DNA from: Oscillospiraceae bacterium
GTDB taxonomy: Bacteria > Bacillota > Clostridia > Oscillospirales > CAG-272
Assembly: GCA_015064685.1 (NCBI GenBank)
Contig: SVRT01000009.1
Span: 40,434-104,433 of the forward strand
DNA length: 64,000 nucleotides
Reading direction: 5' to 3'
This document shows, piece by piece, positions 43,747 through 52,245 of the stretch. The notes under the pieces were generated by a model. It searched no databases. It was not told where the DNA came from and was given only the letters and a program-made list of their open reading frames with translations. Every line of letters begins with the position of its first letter. The first letter of the stretch is position 1. A program made the position numbers and the translations under genes.

Positions 43747-44403
43747 TTACTTTGTCATTTTTTCCTGCTTGACCTTATGGTCTATGACGTGGCGGGAGGC
43801 AAGCTCGCGCTTGATATCGTCCAGTGAGATGCCCATCTGCACCATAAGGACGAGAACGTGATAGGTGAGGTCGGATATTTCATATATAGTTTCGGCTTTA
43901 TCGTCCGCCTTACCTGCGATTATTACCTCGGTCGATTCCTCGCCGACCTTTTTGAGTATCTTGTCTATTCCCTTTTCAAAGAGGTAGGTGGTGTAGGAGC
44001 CCTCCTTCTTCTCGGTCTTTCTGCCCTCTATGAGCTTCATCAAGGCTTCGAGTGAGAATTGGCTCTCGGTAAGCTCGGGGCTTTCCCAGACGGTATCGTT
44101 GAAGCAGGAGAAAGTACCCTTATGGCAGGCGGGGCCGTCGGGCTCGACCATTACCTCGAGGGCATCCCCGTCGCAATCGGCGGTTATGCTGACTATATGC
44201 TGGTAGTTTCCGCTCGTCTCGCCCTTGAGCCATAGCTCTTGACGGGAACGGCTATAAAAGCAGGTCAGTCCCTTTTCCATTGAAATCTCAAGGCTCTCAC
44301 GGCTCATATACGCAAGTGTGAGGAGTTTTTTCGTTTTATTATCTATTACGACGGCGGGGATAAGTCCCTTTTCGTCGAATTTGAGGCTGTTTATATCTAA
44401 CAT
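43747..44403 (-). CDS. hisI: Phosphoribosyl-AMP cyclohydrolase/phosphoribosyl-ATP pyrophosphatase
   Basis: This bifunctional HisIE enzyme of 218 residues performs steps 2 and 3 of histidine synthesis. The N-terminal HisI part (about 1-110) contains [31 protein letters not shown]; the C-terminal HisE part contains [15 protein letters not shown] and [15 protein letters not shown] 44403 has GGAG 6 bases upstream. It is the last gene of the operon. Confidence 0.96.
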   Translation of the reverse strand: MLDINSLKFDEKGLIPAVVIDNKTKKLLTLAYMSRESLEISMEKGLTCFYSRSRQELWLKGETSGNYQHIVSITADCDGDALEVMVEPDGPACHKGTFSCFNDTVWESPELTESQFSLEALMKLIEGRKTEKKEGSYTTYLFEKGIDKILKKVGEESTEVIIAGKADDKAETIYEISDLTYHVLVLMVQMGISLDDIKRELASRHVIDHKVKQEKMTK

Positions 44404-44416
44404 TTTAATCTCCATT

Positions 44417-44520
44417 CCGCCGCTTGAGGCGGCACAAATAATAATCGATGAATTTTGCCGCGGCAAAATTCGTGCGTGAACAAAATCTCTTTTCTACAAG
44501 TTGAAAATAGCGTTCACGCT
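44417..44520. other. Palindrome-rich intergenic segment inside the his operon
   Basis: It contains CCGCC-GCTTGA-GGCGG (44417-44432), the perfect 22-bp palindrome GAATTTTGCCG/CGGCAAAATTC (44450-44471) and AGCG-TTCA-CGCT (44509-44520). It occupies the 125-base gap between hisF and hisI, where other gaps in the operon are short. Confidence 0.75.
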
Positions 44521-44528
44521 ATTCTCCT

Positions 44529-45287
44529 TTATAATCTGACAGGTATTCCGTTATTGGCAAGCTCTCGCTTGAGGTCGCCTATCTCAACCTCTCCAAAGTG
44601 GAATATAGATGCTGCAAGCCCCGCAGAAACCTTAGGTATCTTGTTAAAGAGCGTTGTGAAATCCTCGATACATCCTGCGCCGCCCGATGCGATAACAGGA
44701 ACATTTACCGCGTCGCATACTGCCTGTAGCATTTCGAGATCAAAGCCAGCCTTGACTCCGTCCGTGTCGATAGAATTCAAGACAACCTCGCCCGCTCCGC
44801 GCTCGACACACTCCTTTATCCAGGAGATCGCTTCCTTGCCCGTATTCTCTCTGCCTCCCTTAGCAAATACACGGAAGGTCTTATCTACCCTTTTTACGTC
44901 TGCGGAGATAACTACGCATTGGTTGCCGTATCTCTTTGCCGCTTCGTCGATAAGGCTCGGATTTCTTATCGCGCCCGAGTTCACGCTTACCTTATCTGCT
45001 CCGCATTTGAGTACTCTGTCGAAATCATCGACAGTGTTTATGCCGCCTCCCACCGTGAGAGGGATGAATATATTGCTCGCGACCTCGGTCAATATTTCGG
45101 TAAAAAGCTGTCTCTGCTCTGCGGAAGCGGTTATGTCGTAAAAGACAAGCTCGTCTGCACCATTATCGCTATAATATTTTGCTAAACTAACGGGCGATGA
45201 AACATCAGAAAGTCCCCTGAAGTTCACGCCCTTGACCACTCTGCCGTCTCGCACGTCGAGGCAAGGGATTATTCTTTTGGTTATCAT
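44529..45287 (-). CDS. hisF: Imidazole glycerol phosphate synthase subunit HisF
   Basis: This 252-residue cyclase barrel converts PRFAR plus ammonia (from HisH) to IGP and AICAR. Motifs: IPCLDVRDGRVVKGV (catalytic Asp11 region), VGGGINTVDDFDRVL, SVNSGAI, VVISADVKRV, VVLNSIDTDGVKAGFD and VIASGGAG. ATG 45287 has GGAGTG upstream, inside the hisA-hisF junction. Confidence 0.97.
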   Translation of the reverse strand: MITKRIIPCLDVRDGRVVKGVNFRGLSDVSSPVSLAKYYSDNGADELVFYDITASAEQRQLFTEILTEVASNIFIPLTVGGGINTVDDFDRVLKCGADKVSVNSGAIRNPSLIDEAAKRYGNQCVVISADVKRVDKTFRVFAKGGRENTGKEAISWIKECVERGAGEVVLNSIDTDGVKAGFDLEMLQAVCDAVNVPVIASGGAGCIEDFTTLFNKIPKVSAGLAASIFHFGEVEIGDLKRELANNGIPVRL

Positions 45288-45305
45288 CTTTTCACTCCTA
45301 ATCAT

Positions 45306-46019
45306 TTATCTTACCTCGTTTACTGCTCTTTCGAGGTCTATTGCGCCCGTATAATAGGCTTTTCCGATTATCGCGCCGTAGATATTGAGCGCGGCGAGCT
45401 TTTTTACGTCCTCTATCGAGGAGACACCGCCCGAGGCAACTATCTGCATACTGAATTTTTCGGACAGAGAGCGGTAGAGCGCGTGATTTGCACCCTTCAT
45501 AGCTCCGTCCTTTGATATATCGGTGCAGATTATCGTTTTTACGCCTGTTTTCTGCATTTTTTCGCAGAAATCGAAGGCGTCGTACTCGCTCTTCTCTATC
45601 CAACCCTTGATCGCGACCATTGAGTCCTTTATATCGACTCCGACGGCTATTTTCTCGCCGTATTTTGCTACCGCGGCTTTGAGAAATGTCTCGTCGGTGA
45701 CCGCCGCTGTACCGAGAATGACGCGTGAGACTCCTGCACGGAAATACTTTTCGACGGTCTCCATATTCCGTATGCCGCCGCCGATCTCGCAGGAAAGCGA
45801 GGTCTCACGGGCAATTTTTGAGACTACGTCAATATTCGGTGTTGTTCCGTTTTTCGCGCCCTCGAGGTCGACTAAATGTACCCATTTCGCGCCTTTATTT
45901 TCAAAATCGCGCGCGACCGACAATGGGTCGTCGCTATAAACCGTCATTTGCTGATAATCTCCCTTATACAGGCGGACAGCCTTGCCGCCGTAGAGGTCGA
46001 TCGCGGGGAAAATTAACAT
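45306..46019 (-). CDS. hisA: ProFAR isomerase HisA
   Basis: This 237-residue barrel isomerises ProFAR to PRFAR. Motifs: FPAIDLYGGKAVRLYKGDY, CEIGGGIRNMETV, ILGTAAV, VGVDIKDSMVAIKGW, CTDISKDGAMKG and IVASGGVSSIED. ATG 46019 is preferred over TTG 46028, which is too close to the AAAGGA site. Confidence 0.97.
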   Translation of the reverse strand: MLIFPAIDLYGGKAVRLYKGDYQQMTVYSDDPLSVARDFENKGAKWVHLVDLEGAKNGTTPNIDVVSKIARETSLSCEIGGGIRNMETVEKYFRAGVSRVILGTAAVTDETFLKAAVAKYGEKIAVGVDIKDSMVAIKGWIEKSEYDAFDFCEKMQKTGVKTIICTDISKDGAMKGANHALYRSLSEKFSMQIVASGGVSSIEDVKKLAALNIYGAIIGKAYYTGAIDLERAVNEVR

Positions 46020-46078
46020 TTGGATCAATATCCTTTCGTTATTGGTGTTCGGGTGAAATCAAAAGCACCCCGTTCTTG

Positions 46079-46690
46079 TTAAAGCTCGCAGAAGGCTTTG
46101 AGGATGTCAAGTCCAACCTTGCCACTCTTCTCGGGGTGGAACTGACATCCCATTATGTTGCCACTCGCAACGGCAGCCGTCAACGGCGCACCGTATTCAC
46201 ACTCTGCTATAACGCTTTTCTCACATTTCGCTCCATAGTAGGAATGTACGAAATAGACACAATCTCCATCCTTGAGATATTTGAATATCGGGTGCTTTTC
46301 GCCCTTGAAGATAAGAGCGTTCCAGCCTATCTGCGGAATAGAGAGGTTTTTCGGAATTACGTCCGAGATGGGACGTATCTCTCCCTTTATAAGTCCGAGT
46401 CCTTTATGCTCTCCGTATTCGTAGCTTTTCTCAAAAAGCAGCTGCATTCCAAGGCAGATGCCCATAAGCGGCTTACCGCTCTTAGCTTCATCAATTACGA
46501 CCTTATCAAGTCCGCTCTCTCGAAGCTTATCCGCAGCGTCACCGAATGCACCGACACCGGGAAGGATTATTTTATCTGCCTTGCGTATCGCCTCGGCATC
46601 CGACGTTACTGTCGCATCCGCTCCGATATACGCAAGTGAGCTTTTCAGGGAAAAAAGATTTCCCACTCCGTAATCAACTATCGCTATCAT
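46079..46690 (-). CDS. hisH: Imidazole glycerol phosphate synthase subunit HisH
   Basis: This class I glutaminase of 203 residues feeds ammonia to HisF. The triad is Cys79 in LMGICLGMQL and the His and Glu of GCQFHPEKSG; MIAIVDYGVGNLFS opens the protein. Its ATG overlaps the hisB stop (TGATG), indicating coupling. Confidence 0.97.
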   Translation of the reverse strand: MIAIVDYGVGNLFSLKSSLAYIGADATVTSDAEAIRKADKIILPGVGAFGDAADKLRESGLDKVVIDEAKSGKPLMGICLGMQLLFEKSYEYGEHKGLGLIKGEIRPISDVIPKNLSIPQIGWNALIFKGEKHPIFKYLKDGDCVYFVHSYYGAKCEKSVIAECEYGAPLTAAVASGNIMGCQFHPEKSGKVGLDILKAFCEL

Positions 46691-47277
46691 CAGAGGACTC
46701 CCTTCGTGCTGGGTATCTCGTCTTTTCTCTTTTCATCAATGGCAACCGCCGCTTTAAATGCTCTTGCAACCGCCTTGAACGCGCCCTCGATTATGTGGTG
46801 TGAGTTCTTTCCGTCAAGCTGCTTTATGTGAAGCGCGCATTTTGCCTCTCTGATAAACGCAAGCCAGAATTCCTCGACAAGCTCGGTGTCAAAGTCACCG
46901 ACTCGCTGTGTGGGAATATCAAGCCCATATCCGAGGTATCCCCTGCCCGAAAGATCGGTAGAGGCTAAGATCAACGCCTCGTCCATCGGGAGGATCATAA
47001 AACCGTATCTCACAATCCCCTTTTTATCTCCAAGAGCGTCTGTAAATGCTTTTCCAAGGCAAATTCCGATGTCCTCTGCGGTGTGGTGCGCGTCAACGTG
47101 CATATCTCCAACACACTTTACGTCGAGATCAAAGCATCCGTGTGAGGCAAAAAGCGTGAGCATATGGTCAAGAAATCCGCAACCTGTATCAATATTGCTT
47201 TTTCCGTTTCCGTCAAGATCTAATACAAGCTTTATATCTGTCTCCGCGGTTTTGCGGATGATTTCGCTTTTTCTCAT
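46690..47277 (-). CDS. hisB: Imidazoleglycerol-phosphate dehydratase HisB
   Basis: This 195-residue monofunctional dehydratase carries the metal-binding motifs GCGFLDHMLTLFASHG, VDAHHTAEDIGICLG and KNSHHIIEGAFKA. It lacks the phosphatase domain of the enterobacterial bifunctional HisB. ATG follows the hisC stop directly (TAAATG), with GGAGG inside hisC. Confidence 0.97.
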   Translation of the reverse strand: MRKSEIIRKTAETDIKLVLDLDGNGKSNIDTGCGFLDHMLTLFASHGCFDLDVKCVGDMHVDAHHTAEDIGICLGKAFTDALGDKKGIVRYGFMILPMDEALILASTDLSGRGYLGYGLDIPTQRVGDFDTELVEEFWLAFIREAKCALHIKQLDGKNSHHIIEGAFKAVARAFKAAVAIDEKRKDEIPSTKGVL

Positions 47278-48339
47278 TTAATTTTCCTCCAATATTTCGG
47301 ATATTGCCTCGATAAGGTCATCCATCTGTTCGCGTGAGCCTACGGTGATGCGATTATAATCCTTGATCCTCTGTTTTGTGAAATGACGAACCAGAATTCC
47401 TCTTTCACGAAGCTTTGTGTAAAGCTCGCCTCCGCCGATCCGGGGATGCTTGACAAAAATGAAGTTTGCACATGATTCGGTCAGAGAAAAACCAAGCCTT
47501 TTAAGAGCATCGGTCGTGTATTCTCTGTTTTCTATGATACTTTGGCAATTCTTACGCGTATACTCTTCATCCTCGAGCGTACCGATGCCTGCCGCCTGTG
47601 TCATTGAGTTTACGTTATACGGATTGGTCGAATACTTGACCATATTTAAGTCGGAGATCAGCTCCGCGCAACCTACACCGAAGCCAAGTCTCGCGCCCGC
47701 CATTGAGCGTGACTTTGAAAAGGTCTGCGTGACGAGAAGATTCTTGTATTTCGGAATAAGCTTTATTGCGCTCTCTGCTCCGAAGTCAACGTACGCTTCA
47801 TCGATGACTACGACGTTATTGGGATTTGATGACACTATCCTCTCGATCTCATCAAGTGTAAGCGCAATTCCCGTAGGCGCGTTTGGGTTTGCAATAAAGA
47901 TAGTTTTGTTTACACCGATATAGTCCTCGACATTGACTGTGAAATCGTCACGGAGAGGTATTTCCTCGTACGGCACGCCATTAAGCTCGGCAAATACACT
48001 GTAAAAACCATAAGTGATATCGGGAAAAAGTGCCGGATGCTCACTGTCGCAAAATGCCATAAATGCGAAATTGAGTATCTCATCCGAGCCATTTGTGCAA
48101 AGAATCTGATTGTAATCCACTCCGCAGAGCCCCGCCAGCGCCTCAGTCAGCTTTTTACATTCGGGATCGCAGTAAAGCTCAAGTTTTTTTGCCGCCTCTT
48201 GAGCCTTAGCAATTGCTTTTGCCGACGGAGGAAACGGAGATTCGTTTGTATTCAGCTTGTTGTATTTTCTCTCTTTGGGCTGCTCACCGGGGGTGTACGG
48301 TATGAGCTTGCCGTATTTTGAACTTAAAAATTTACTCAT
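47278..48339 (-). CDS. hisC: Histidinol-phosphate aminotransferase HisC
   Basis: This 353-residue class II aminotransferase has the PLP lysine in VTQTFSKSRSMAGARLG, the Asn in FIANPNAPTGIAL and the Asp in VVIDEAYVDF. Substrate-binding KLNTNESPFPPS is at the N-terminus. ATG 48339 overlaps the last 8 bases of hisD, so it is translationally coupled. A longer upstream frame is a shadow of hisD. Confidence 0.96.
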   Translation of the reverse strand: MSKFLSSKYGKLIPYTPGEQPKERKYNKLNTNESPFPPSAKAIAKAQEAAKKLELYCDPECKKLTEALAGLCGVDYNQILCTNGSDEILNFAFMAFCDSEHPALFPDITYGFYSVFAELNGVPYEEIPLRDDFTVNVEDYIGVNKTIFIANPNAPTGIALTLDEIERIVSSNPNNVVVIDEAYVDFGAESAIKLIPKYKNLLVTQTFSKSRSMAGARLGFGVGCAELISDLNMVKYSTNPYNVNSMTQAAGIGTLEDEEYTRKNCQSIIENREYTTDALKRLGFSLTESCANFIFVKHPRIGGGELYTKLRERGILVRHFTKQRIKDYNRITVGSREQMDDLIEAISEILEEN

Positions 48340-49612
48340 CGTCTTCCATTCTAACAATCGCGCTCTTGGCATGCGCTCCAAGCCCCTCTTTGTTTGCGAA
48401 GAAGGCAACGTCCTCTGCAACGCGCGCGAGTGCTTCCTTGGTGTAATAGGTATACTGTGTTTTCTTAACAAAGTCATCGACCGACAATGGACTTGAGAAT
48501 TTTGCCGTACCGCTTGTGGGAAGCGTGTGGTTAGGTCCTGCAAAGTAGTCTCCAAGCGCCTCAGGGCAATTGCGTCCCATAAATATCGAGCCTGCGTGAC
48601 GTATCTTATCAAGGTAGTCGAAGGGGTTATCGACACAGAGCTCGAGATGCTCGGGGGCTATCTCGTTTGCGATCTCAATTGCCGCGTCGAGCGTATCCGC
48701 TACGATTATCTTGCCGTTTTTATCGATAGATTCGCGGGCTATGTCCGCTCTTTCAAGCTCGGGGATCTGCTTTTCAAGCTCCTCACTTACCTTCTCTGCG
48801 AGGCTTGCGCTATCGGTGACAAGCACCGCGCTCGCCATTCTGTCGTGCTCCGCCTGAGAAAGAAGATCAGCCGCAATGTGACGGGGATTGCTTTTGCCGT
48901 CCGCTACTACGAGGATCTCGCTGGGGCCTGCGATCATATCAATTGATACGACACCAAACACCTGCTTTTTCGCCTCAGCTACGAACGCGTTGCCGGGACC
49001 CACTATCTTATCGACCTTCGGCACGCTTTCTGTTCCGTACGCAAGCGCGGCTATCGCCTGAGCACCTCCGACCTTGAATATTTTATCAATTCCCGCAATC
49101 TTCGCCGCAGCAAGAATTACCGGGTTTACCTTTCCTTCTTTGTTCGGAGGTGTCACCATTACCACCTCACGGCATCCCGCTATCTTCGCGGGGATCGAAT
49201 CCATAAGCACGGTCGAGGGATATGCCGCTGTGCCGCCCGGAACGTAGAGTCCTGCGCGGTCTACGGGAATTATCTTCTGACCGATGACTATACCGTCACA
49301 GTCGTTTATGATAAAGCTGTTTCTGACCTGCTTTTCGTGGAACTTGCGAATATTTGCCGCCGCGCGTGTGAGGATGTCGATAAATCTCGGCTCGACCGTG
49401 ACGTACGCCTCCTCGATCTCCTCCTCGCTTACAAGAAGTGAGGATAGCTTTGCCTTGTCAAATTTTTCGCAGTACTCAAAGAGAGCCGCATCTCCTCTTT
49501 CCCTTACGCTCTTTATTATCTCTGCGACCGTATCTTCGACGTTTACCGTGGGTACGGCACGCGCAAATATTTCGTTATTTGATACTTCGCCGTATTTTAA
49601 AATGCTTATCAT
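48332..49612 (-). CDS. hisD: Histidinol dehydrogenase HisD
   Basis: This 426-residue zinc enzyme performs the last two oxidations to histidine with NAD+. Motifs: VDRAGLYVPGGTAAYPST, KVGGAQAIAALAYGTESV, IAGPSEILVVADG, LLSQAEHD, EIAPEHLEL and ALGDYFAGPNHTLPTSG. AAAGGA precedes the ATG. Confidence 0.98.
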   Translation of the reverse strand: MISILKYGEVSNNEIFARAVPTVNVEDTVAEIIKSVRERGDAALFEYCEKFDKAKLSSLLVSEEEIEEAYVTVEPRFIDILTRAAANIRKFHEKQVRNSFIINDCDGIVIGQKIIPVDRAGLYVPGGTAAYPSTVLMDSIPAKIAGCREVVMVTPPNKEGKVNPVILAAAKIAGIDKIFKVGGAQAIAALAYGTESVPKVDKIVGPGNAFVAEAKKQVFGVVSIDMIAGPSEILVVADGKSNPRHIAADLLSQAEHDRMASAVLVTDSASLAEKVSEELEKQIPELERADIARESIDKNGKIIVADTLDAAIEIANEIAPEHLELCVDNPFDYLDKIRHAGSIFMGRNCPEALGDYFAGPNHTLPTSGTAKFSSPLSVDDFVKKTQYTYYTKEALARVAEDVAFFANKEGLGAHAKSAIVRMEDDE

Positions 49613-49635
49613 GGTATGATCCTTTCAAAAAGGGG

Positions 49636-50262
49636 TTATTTAATCTCTTTAGCAAGGCCATTCTTGATTATTTCTATAATCTCGCCCTTGAATTTACTGC
49701 TCGCCTTATTGGCTATCAACCTTGCGCTGATAGGCACGATATCCTCAACCACCTCAAGACCGTTTTCCTTGAGTGTTCTGCCTGTCTCTACTATATCGAC
49801 GATGACGTCTGAAAGCGATAGAATGGGAGCAAGCTCGATCGAGCCGTTAAGGTGAATTATATCTATTTCGCGTCCCTTTGCGGTGTAATGAGCTTTCGCT
49901 ATATTCGCAAACTTCGTTGCGACCTTGAGTGCTCTCTTAGGGTTATCGCGAAACGCCGCGGGCGCGGCGACAGCCACTCTGCATTTTCCGATATCAAGAT
50001 CAAGAAGCTCGTAGACGTCGGGAGAATATTCGAGCAGGATATCCTTGCCTGCAACTCCGATGTCCGCCGCGCCTCTTTCAACATATATCGCAACGTCAGA
50101 GGGCTTTACCCAAAAGTATCTTATTCCTTTTTCCTCATTTTCAAATGTCAGCTTACGGTTGTCCTCCTTTATCGAGGGACATTCAAAGCCTGCCGATTCA
50201 AACATCGCGTAGACTTTTTCGCCAAGTCTGCCCTTTGGAAGTGCTATATTTAAATATTCCAT
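49636..50262 (-). CDS. hisG: ATP phosphoribosyltransferase HisG, short form
   Basis: This 208-residue catalytic subunit starts the pathway by joining ATP and PRPP. It is the short form lacking the C-terminal regulatory domain, so it needs HisZ (next gene upstream) for activity and histidine feedback. Motifs: LNIALPKGRLGEKV, VERGAADIGVAGKDILLE, VATKFANIAK and VDIVETGRTLKENGLEV. ATG 50262 has GGAG 6 bases upstream; ATG 50274 is the less likely start. Confidence 0.97.
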   Translation of the reverse strand: MEYLNIALPKGRLGEKVYAMFESAGFECPSIKEDNRKLTFENEEKGIRYFWVKPSDVAIYVERGAADIGVAGKDILLEYSPDVYELLDLDIGKCRVAVAAPAAFRDNPKRALKVATKFANIAKAHYTAKGREIDIIHLNGSIELAPILSLSDVIVDIVETGRTLKENGLEVVEDIVPISARLIANKASSKFKGEIIEIIKNGLAKEIK

Positions 50263-50288
50263 ACGTTTCTCCATTGTTTCCAGACGAA

Positions 50289-51362
50289 TTATAACTCAAT
50301 AAGCTCCTTATACCGAAGCCCCTCGGGGATGCTTCGTCCGCTCTGTACCCTCTTGCCCTCTGTTATACATACTTCAACAGCTTTTGCGATCGACTCAAGC
50401 GAATTATCCTTTTTGTATAAAACGAATACGTCTGCATCGTATTCTTCGCCGTCATCCTCAAGCGAATCAATAAGATCCAGGTAAACGGCAAATCCGATCG
50501 CTCCACCGCTCTTGCCCATACGGCTCATAAGGCCGTCATATCTTCCGCCTGAAAGGACACTTGTGGGAATTCCTTTTACAAAGCCCTTGAATACTATTCC
50601 GTTATAATATCTCATATCGTCAATGACGGAAAAGTCTATTCTTACCTTATTTCCGAACACTGAGCTTAATAGGGTCATTATTTCAGCAAAGCCTTCCGCC
50701 TCACAATAGCAATCACTGCCCTTGAGAATTTTAAGCATCTCTTCCGCGTCGCCACTAAAGGAAGCCAACTCGATAAGCATTTGTGCCTTATCTCTATCCA
50801 CCAAAAGCTCACGGCAAATCGCGTCTATTGAGTGCACGCTTTTTTCTCCGATCGCTTCGATTATTCTCTCTCTTCCCTCTTTGCTTACGTCCATAGAATC
50901 GATAAGCGACGAGATGATCCCAAGATCAGACACGTCAAGAACGAAATCATTTGAGACCGTCTCAAGGCTCTTTGCCGCAAGAGTCAACACCTCGACAACG
51001 GAATATGAATCAATATCTCCGATACACTCAAGTCCCGTCTGCATTATCTCCTTAAAGGAAAATGCACCTTTAGGTACTCTGTATACGTTTTCATTGTAGT
51101 AGACCTTTTTTACTCCGTCCTTGGCATTCGAGCTTTTGACGATCGAGAGAGTAACGTCAGGCTTGAGTGCCATAAGCTTGCCGTCGGTATCGGTAAACGT
51201 GATTATATGATCCGACAAAAGAAAGCTCTTATTTCTTACGTAAAGATCGTATTCCTCGAATTTATTCATTTTATATTGTGCGTAACCGTATCTTTCGTAA
51301 AGATCGCGCAGACTGTATATCACTCTTTCGGTAGTGCTTTGCATATTTCTCTCGGTATTCAT
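50289..51362 (-). CDS. hisZ: ATP phosphoribosyltransferase regulatory subunit HisZ
   Basis: This 357-residue HisRS-like paralogue binds HisG and carries histidine feedback control. The class II synthetase core is seen in RDLYERYGYAQYKMNKFEE, TDGKLMALKPDVTLSI, ENVYRVPKGAFSFKEIMQTG and DMRYYNGIVFKGF with LSGGRYDGL. It lacks an anticodon-binding domain of HisRS type. It sits between yerC and hisG. Confidence 0.96.
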   Translation of the reverse strand: MNTERNMQSTTERVIYSLRDLYERYGYAQYKMNKFEEYDLYVRNKSFLLSDHIITFTDTDGKLMALKPDVTLSIVKSSNAKDGVKKVYYNENVYRVPKGAFSFKEIMQTGLECIGDIDSYSVVEVLTLAAKSLETVSNDFVLDVSDLGIISSLIDSMDVSKEGRERIIEAIGEKSVHSIDAICRELLVDRDKAQMLIELASFSGDAEEMLKILKGSDCYCEAEGFAEIMTLLSSVFGNKVRIDFSVIDDMRYYNGIVFKGFVKGIPTSVLSGGRYDGLMSRMGKSGGAIGFAVYLDLIDSLEDDGEEYDADVFVLYKKDNSLESIAKAVEVCITEGKRVQSGRSIPEGLRYKELIEL

Positions 51363-51376
51363 TTTTACCTCTAAAC

Positions 51377-51670
51377 TTAACTTTTCTTTTCGTTACTCTT
51401 TTTCAATACCGCCCTGTAACCGCCACTTCCGTAGGTCAGGCACTTATTGACGCGGCTTATGGTCGCGGTGCTCGCGCCGGTTGCCTCTTCTATGCTTTGG
51501 TATTTTTCACCCTTGTCAAGCAATCTCGCAACTGCAAATCTCTGGGAAAGATCCTGTATCTCTTTTATGGTGCAAACGTCATCAAAAAACGCTGCGCACT
51601 CCTCTACGCTTTCAAGACTGAGCACCGCCTCAAAAAGCGCTCGAGCATCCGATGTTATCTTAGGTTTCAT
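51377..51670 (-). CDS. YerC/HisR TrpR-family regulator
   Basis: This 97-residue TrpR-fold DNA-binding protein has a helix-turn-helix in IEEATGASTATISRVNKCLT. It is the first gene of the his operon, 15 bases ahead of hisZ. TrpR-like YerC proteins linked to his genes in Firmicutes have been described as histidine-responsive repressors (HisR); that role here is inferred from position. It likely represses its own operon. Confidence 0.9.
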   Translation of the reverse strand: MKPKITSDARALFEAVLSLESVEECAAFFDDVCTIKEIQDLSQRFAVARLLDKGEKYQSIEEATGASTATISRVNKCLTYGSGGYRAVLKKSNEKKS

Positions 51671-51736
51671 GCTTGATACCTCCGTTAAATGTCTTTTGGA
51701 ACAAGTGAAAATCAGGGGTTGCTTTAATACTTTAAC

Positions 51737-51765
51737 ATTTTACCACGCTAAAGCGATAAAGTCAA
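51737..51765 (-). promoter_or_regulatory. Promoter of the his operon with candidate operator
   Basis: On the minus strand TTGACT (51760-51765) and TAAAAT (51737-51742) have a 17-base spacer. The spacer contains the perfect palindrome CGCTAAAGCG (51747-51756), well placed for a repressor such as the TrpR-type protein encoded first in the operon. Confidence 0.7.
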
Positions 51766-51898
51766 TAGGTTTAACAAAAAATAGGCGAAATAATCAAAAT
51801 AATTTCTCTTTCGCATCTATGCTTGTTACATTTGTATAAACCGATAAATTTAGGAGGTGAAAAAGGGATCAAAAAGCCAAAAATATATTTAAAATCTA

Positions 51899-51927
51899 TT
51901 GACAAGAAATGAAAAGAGTGTTATACT
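51899..51927 (+). promoter_or_regulatory. Promoter of the lysine biosynthesis operon
   Basis: TTGACA (51899-51904) and TATACT (51922-51927) with a 17-base spacer, just ahead of the riboswitch. Confidence 0.85.
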
Positions 51928-51935
51928 GTCAATAA

Positions 51936-52112
51936 GACGATAGAGGCGCACCTGATTATCAGTATCCGACGTGTAAAAGCCTGCGCGGGCATTGCGGCGG
52001 TGAAAGGACTCGGTGCCGAAGAGAGCTCTTGGCGCACAAGCTTTTCTGGCATAACGGATAACATCCGCTCTGCTGTCGTGGCGGGATTACCGCACGGAGT
52101 GCTATCTACTGC
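51936..52112 (+). ncRNA. Lysine riboswitch (L box)
   Basis: The leader contains conserved L-box segments in order: GATAGAGGCGC followed by AGTA, GTGAAAGGACTCGGTGCCGAAG, a CTGGCA loop, and the closing GGAGTGCTATCTACT that pairs back with the 5' end. A terminator hairpin follows, so excess lysine should stop transcription before dapA. Boundaries are approximate. Confidence 0.85.
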
Positions 52113-52126
52113 TTTTAGCTGGAGTA

Positions 52127-52157
52127 GGGGTAGCCGTTTTTACGGCTATTTTGTTTT
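52127..52157 (+). terminator. Riboswitch-controlled terminator
   Basis: TAGCCG (52131-52136) pairs with CGGCTA (52143-52148) and is followed by TTTTGTTTT, downstream of the lysine riboswitch. Confidence 0.75.
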
Positions 52158-52245
52158 GAAGGCTATTTTCTGTGGCAGAGAGCATTCTATGTTCCCTGCT
52201 CTATTTTTTGTGAATAATTACAGTACATATACGGAGGATATTAAA

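Noticed and set aside
51671..51740. T-box leader in front of the his operon
   Set aside because: The leader is too short and lacks the T-box sequence and specifier stem.
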